Origin: an uncultured Slackia sp.
GTDB lineage: Bacteria > Actinomycetota > Coriobacteriia > Coriobacteriales > Eggerthellaceae
Reading direction: 5' to 3'
DNA: 6,987 nucleotides
Assembly: GCA_900553775.1 (NCBI GenBank)
Contig: USEZ01000104.1
Location: 1 to 6,987, forward strand
Numbering within the stretch: the first letter of the stretch is position 1; each line of letters starts with the position of its first letter. A program made the translations under genes and the position numbers. This document shows positions 5,056 to 6,987 of the stretch, piece after piece. The notes under the pieces were generated by a model. That model was not told the DNA's origin and did not search any database. It was given only the letters and a program-made list of their open reading frames with translations.

Positions 5056-6324
5056 TTATCCCGCGTTGATTTCCGCAGCCTTTTCGCGCTGGTCGTAGCC
5101 GATGCCGATCTTCGTCTCGTCGGAGGCGTCGAACAGCTCGACATGCTCGTCGCTTTCCTCGATACCCCTCTTGCGCACGTACCCGCTCAGGAACAAAGAC
5201 AGCGCGCCGTCGCCCGTGACGTTGCAGGCGGTGCCGAAGCTGTCCTGCAAGGCGAAGATGGTAAGCACGAGAGCCGTGCCCGTGGCGTCGAAGCCGAGAA
5301 CGCCCGTAATCAGGCCGAGCGAGGCCATGACGGTGCCGCCCGGAACGCCCGGCGCCCCGATGGCGAACACGCCCAAAAGCAGGCAGAACAAGACCATGGT
5401 GCCAAGATCGGGCATGGCGCCGTAAAGCATCTGGGAGATGGTCATCACGAAGAAGACCTCGGTGAGCACCGAACCGCACAGGTGGATATTGGCGAACAGC
5501 GGAATGCCGAAGCTCACCATATCGCGTCGCAGCGGCGGCACGGCCTTATTCGCGCACTGCAGCGCGACGGCAAGCGTGGCGGCCGACGACATGGTGCCGA
5601 CCGCGGTCAAATACGCCGGGCCATAATGCTTGAGCACCTGCAGCGGGTTTTTGCCGGCATACGCGCCCGCCAAGCCGTAGATGAAGGCGAGCCAGAGATA
5701 ATGGCCCACGATCACGATGACGACGACCACCAGAAACACCGGCAGCTGCTTGGTGATGGTGCCTTCGTAGGAAAGCGCGCAAAACGTCGTGGCAATGAAC
5801 AGCGGCAGCAGCGGAATGACCACGCGCGTCACCACGGAAAGCACGATGCGCTGGAATTCATCGAGCAGACGCGCGATGCCCTCGGCCTTCGCCCATACGC
5901 ACGCAAGACCCAAAAGCACCGCAAGCACCAGCGCGCTCATAACCGGCATGATCTGCGGAATATCGAGCTGGAACACCACTTCGGGAAGCTCTTTGAGACC
6001 GTCGACCGACGTGGCGATCGACAGGTTCGGGATAAGCGCATAGCCCGATGCCATCGAGAAGAACGCCGCTCCGATCGAAGACAGGTAGGCAAGCAGCACG
6101 GCAACGCCGAGAATGCGCGAGACGTTTTTGCCCAGCTTGGTAATCGAGGGGGCGATGAACCCGATGATGATCAGCGGAACGCAGAACGTGATGAGCTGGC
6201 CGAGGATGTATTTGACGGTGACCACGACATTCATGACCGTCTCGTTGGCCACAAGGCCCACGAGTATGCCGATGATCACGGAAACCAGCAGGATGAAGGG
6301 CAGGCTGGTGAGCACCTTCTTCAT
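5056..6324 (-). CDS. Dicarboxylate/amino acid:cation symporter (SDF/DAACS family) with atypical binding site
   Basis: A 422-residue membrane protein, the normal length for GltP/GltPh-type transporters. Hydrophobic segments begin at the N-terminus (about 5-25, 33-58, 70-90) and continue to about 380, followed by a charged cytoplasmic tail. Family landmarks are in order: serine-rich hairpin 1 GTMSSAATLA (243-252), the helix 7 region SFGIPLFANIHLCGSVLTEV (271-290), hairpin 2 GAPGVPGG (323-330), and helix 8 D361-SFGTACNVTGD372. Helix 7 has H281-L-C-G-S285 where the classical sodium-binding NMDGT sits. The helix 8 arginine that grips the acidic side chain in GltPh (R397) is G364 here. The helix 8 aspartates, threonine and asparagine are kept. 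Aspartate or glutamate is therefore an unlikely substrate; the true solute is unknown. ATG 6324 has AAGGAGGA eight bases upstream; the open frame beyond it is a shadow. Likely a one-gene unit. Confidence 0.9.
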   Translation of the reverse strand: MKKVLTSLPFILLVSVIIGILVGLVANETVMNVVVTVKYILGQLITFCVPLIIIGFIAPSITKLGKNVSRILGVAVLLAYLSSIGAAFFSMASGYALIPNLSIATSVDGLKELPEVVFQLDIPQIMPVMSALVLAVLLGLACVWAKAEGIARLLDEFQRIVLSVVTRVVIPLLPLFIATTFCALSYEGTITKQLPVFLVVVVIVIVGHYLWLAFIYGLAGAYAGKNPLQVLKHYGPAYLTAVGTMSSAATLAVALQCANKAVPPLRRDMVSFGIPLFANIHLCGSVLTEVFFVMTISQMLYGAMPDLGTMVLFCLLLGVFAIGAPGVPGGTVMASLGLITGVLGFDATGTALVLTIFALQDSFGTACNVTGDGALSLFLSGYVRKRGIEESDEHVELFDASDETKIGIGYDQREKAAEINAG

Positions 6325-6332
6325 GACGGCAG

Positions 6333-6340
6333 TCCTCCTT
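6333..6340 (-). promoter_or_regulatory. Ribosome binding site that sets the symporter start
   Basis: The minus strand reads AAGGAGGA, near-perfect for pairing with 16S rRNA, eight bases before ATG 6324. The start gives a short cytoplasmic MKK followed by the first membrane helix. This rejects the more than 200-residue upstream extension of the same frame, which is antisense or out of frame to the peptidase gene and is not hydrophobic. Confidence 0.8.
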
Positions 6341-6351
6341 CTTTCTTTCAA

Positions 6352-6416
6352 ACCGTTCGATATGGAGGCATACTTTACCACGATGAAGCGGTTTCTCGCG
6401 AAAAAAGACCGTTCGA
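6352..6416. repeat. 9-bp direct repeat flanking the symporter promoter
   Basis: The plus-strand word accgttcga occurs at 6352-6360 and again at 6408-6416, 56 bases apart start to start. The two copies flank the candidate extended -10 element (6372-6380), one just inside the transcript and one in the -43 to -51 area. They could be paired sites for a regulator, or chance. Confidence 0.3.
6372..6380 (-). promoter_or_regulatory. Candidate extended -10 promoter of the symporter gene
   Basis: The minus strand reads TGGTAAAGT: a TAAAGT -10 hexamer (four of six matches, including the critical first, second and last bases) preceded by TGn. No good -35 hexamer is visible. A start near 6365 would give a leader of about 41 bases. 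Upstream TATATT at about 6440 is another -10-like word, but it lacks a -35. Confidence 0.35.
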
Positions 6417-6426
6417 GCGCACGGGC
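6401..6426 (-). terminator. Weak intrinsic terminator after the peptidase gene
   Basis: On the minus strand, GCCCGU and ACGGUC can pair around an eight-base loop with one mismatch, and six Us follow directly (plus-strand A6 at 6401-6406). The U-run is convincing but the stem is short. It lies about 70 bases after the peptidase stop. A GC-rich stretch just before it (about 6445-6480) may add structure. Confidence 0.4.
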
Positions 6427-6494
6427 GGCCGAATATACCGAAAGAGGCGCGAAGGCGGCGCGCAGACCGCGCGACGCGCTATCCGAAATCTGCG

Positions 6495-6987
6495 CTACGC
6501 GCGAAACGCATACATGCCGATAGATTGGTTCGCGATCCGCTCCGCATCCCAGGTTTCGGCGGAACGCACGCTCGAATACGGGTCGTTGATTTCCACCGTG
6601 CCGTCGTCGGCAAGACCCGTCGCCACGAAGAAATGGCCCGAATCGGTGAAATCGCCCGAGCCCACGTTGCAGATCACCACGTATCCGCTCTGCAGATACG
6701 TGAGGAAATTCTGCGTGCTCGGCGTGAACTGCTCGCACTGCAGGCCGAACTGGCCCGCCATGTCGGTCAAAAACGTGGCGTAGGTTCCCTGCCCGTCTTC
6801 GGCATAGCCGTTTTCGGCGGCGATCGCCGCCATATCGGCGGGCGTTTTGTCGCTTTTGCCCGTCAAGCCCATATACACCATGGAAAGCGACGTGGGGCAG
6901 CATCCCGTCAGCGCGAACGTCGTGGAGCTGTACACGGTGGAGCCCCAGCGCTGATCCCACTGGTAGAGACGCGGCACCTCGCCGGAG
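6495..6987 (-). CDS. C39-like papain-fold cysteine peptidase, N-terminal part missing at window edge
   Basis: The frame is open from the window edge to a TAG at 6497-6495, giving 163 visible residues (first complete codon at 6986). It begins inside SGEVPRLYQWDQRWG, the usual entry into a C39_2-type peptidase domain. The catalytic cysteine is probably C29 in L-T-G-C-C-P-T-S-L-S-M-V, the histidine H118 in SGHFFVATG, and the third member of the site N134 or D135 in EINDPYS. The position after the catalytic cysteine is usually glycine (GCGP) and is cysteine here. Q9 or Q12 may supply the oxyanion-hole glutamine. GTG at 6977 could be read as a start, but the conserved sequence already begins before it, so the gene very likely extends out of the window, perhaps with a signal peptide or cell-wall-binding region. 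These proteins are often secreted or surface peptidases in Coriobacteriia and Firmicutes; the substrate is unknown. Confidence 0.85.
   Translation of the reverse strand, partial: SGEVPRLYQWDQRWGSTVYSSTTFALTGCCPTSLSMVYMGLTGKSDKTPADMAAIAAENGYAEDGQGTYATFLTDMAGQFGLQCEQFTPSTQNFLTYLQSGYVVICNVGSGDFTDSGHFFVATGLADDGTVEINDPYSSVRSAETWDAERIANQSIGMYAFRA

Noticed and set aside
4900..6783. Long plus-strand open frame of 627 codons opposite the transporter
   Set aside because: It is antisense to the symporter and the peptidase. The H, R, D and Q-rich low-complexity product is the usual complement of a hydrophobic membrane gene.
6325..6960. N-terminal extension of the symporter frame across the peptidase gene
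   Set aside because: It overlaps the peptidase in a different frame, and a near-perfect ribosome site fixes the start at 6324.
1..6987. CRISPR array, tRNA, rRNA, insertion sequence or attachment site
   Set aside because: I saw no regularly spaced repeats, cloverleaf sequences, transposase-like proteins or terminal inverted repeats. The only repeats are the local hairpins and one short direct repeat listed above.

Overview
The window is GC-rich. Every gene I can support lies on the minus strand, so the genes read from high to low coordinates. The Tat-exported, lipobox-bearing DMSO-reductase-type molybdoenzyme, its four-cluster ferredoxin partner and a TorD-type chaperone suggest an anaerobically respiring actinobacterium of the Coriobacteriia (Eggerthella, Slackia or Gordonibacter type). 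This is an inference from gene content and protein style. No phylogenetic marker is present.

Layout in transcription order. (1) 6987-6495: the 3' part of a C39-like papain-fold cysteine peptidase, cut by the window edge. (2) 6494-6325: an intergenic region with a weak terminator, a candidate extended -10 promoter and a 9-bp direct repeat. (3) 6324-5056: a dicarboxylate/amino acid:cation symporter (SDF/DAACS fold) with an altered substrate and cation site, followed by a good hairpin terminator at 4978-5010. (4) 5055-4660: a 396-bp intergenic region with a perfect 18-bp dyad, a strong sigma70-type promoter (GTGACA-17-TATGAT) and a small 5'-UTR hairpin. (5) 4659-610: an operon of the molybdopterin catalytic subunit (dmsA-like), a 4x[4Fe-4S] subunit (dmsB-like) and a TorD/DmsD chaperone. 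Two adjacent stable hairpins separate dmsB from the chaperone; the first ends in a short U-run and looks like a partial terminator. (6) 609-475: a long imperfect hairpin and an extended -10 promoter. (7) 474-1: a universal stress protein lacking only its last residues.

The genes fit a respiratory module. The chaperone handles the cofactor-loaded catalytic subunit before Tat export. The A subunit reduces an S-oxide, N-oxide or related acceptor outside the cell membrane, and the B subunit wires electrons to it. No dmsC/NrfD-type membrane anchor is present. Instead the A subunit carries a lipobox overlapping its Tat signal, which suggests lipid anchoring. The peptidase, transporter and stress protein look like separate transcription units. 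I do not see a clearly new system. The most interesting points are the atypical transporter site, the anchor-less lipoprotein reductase layout, and the RNA structures around the chaperone gene.
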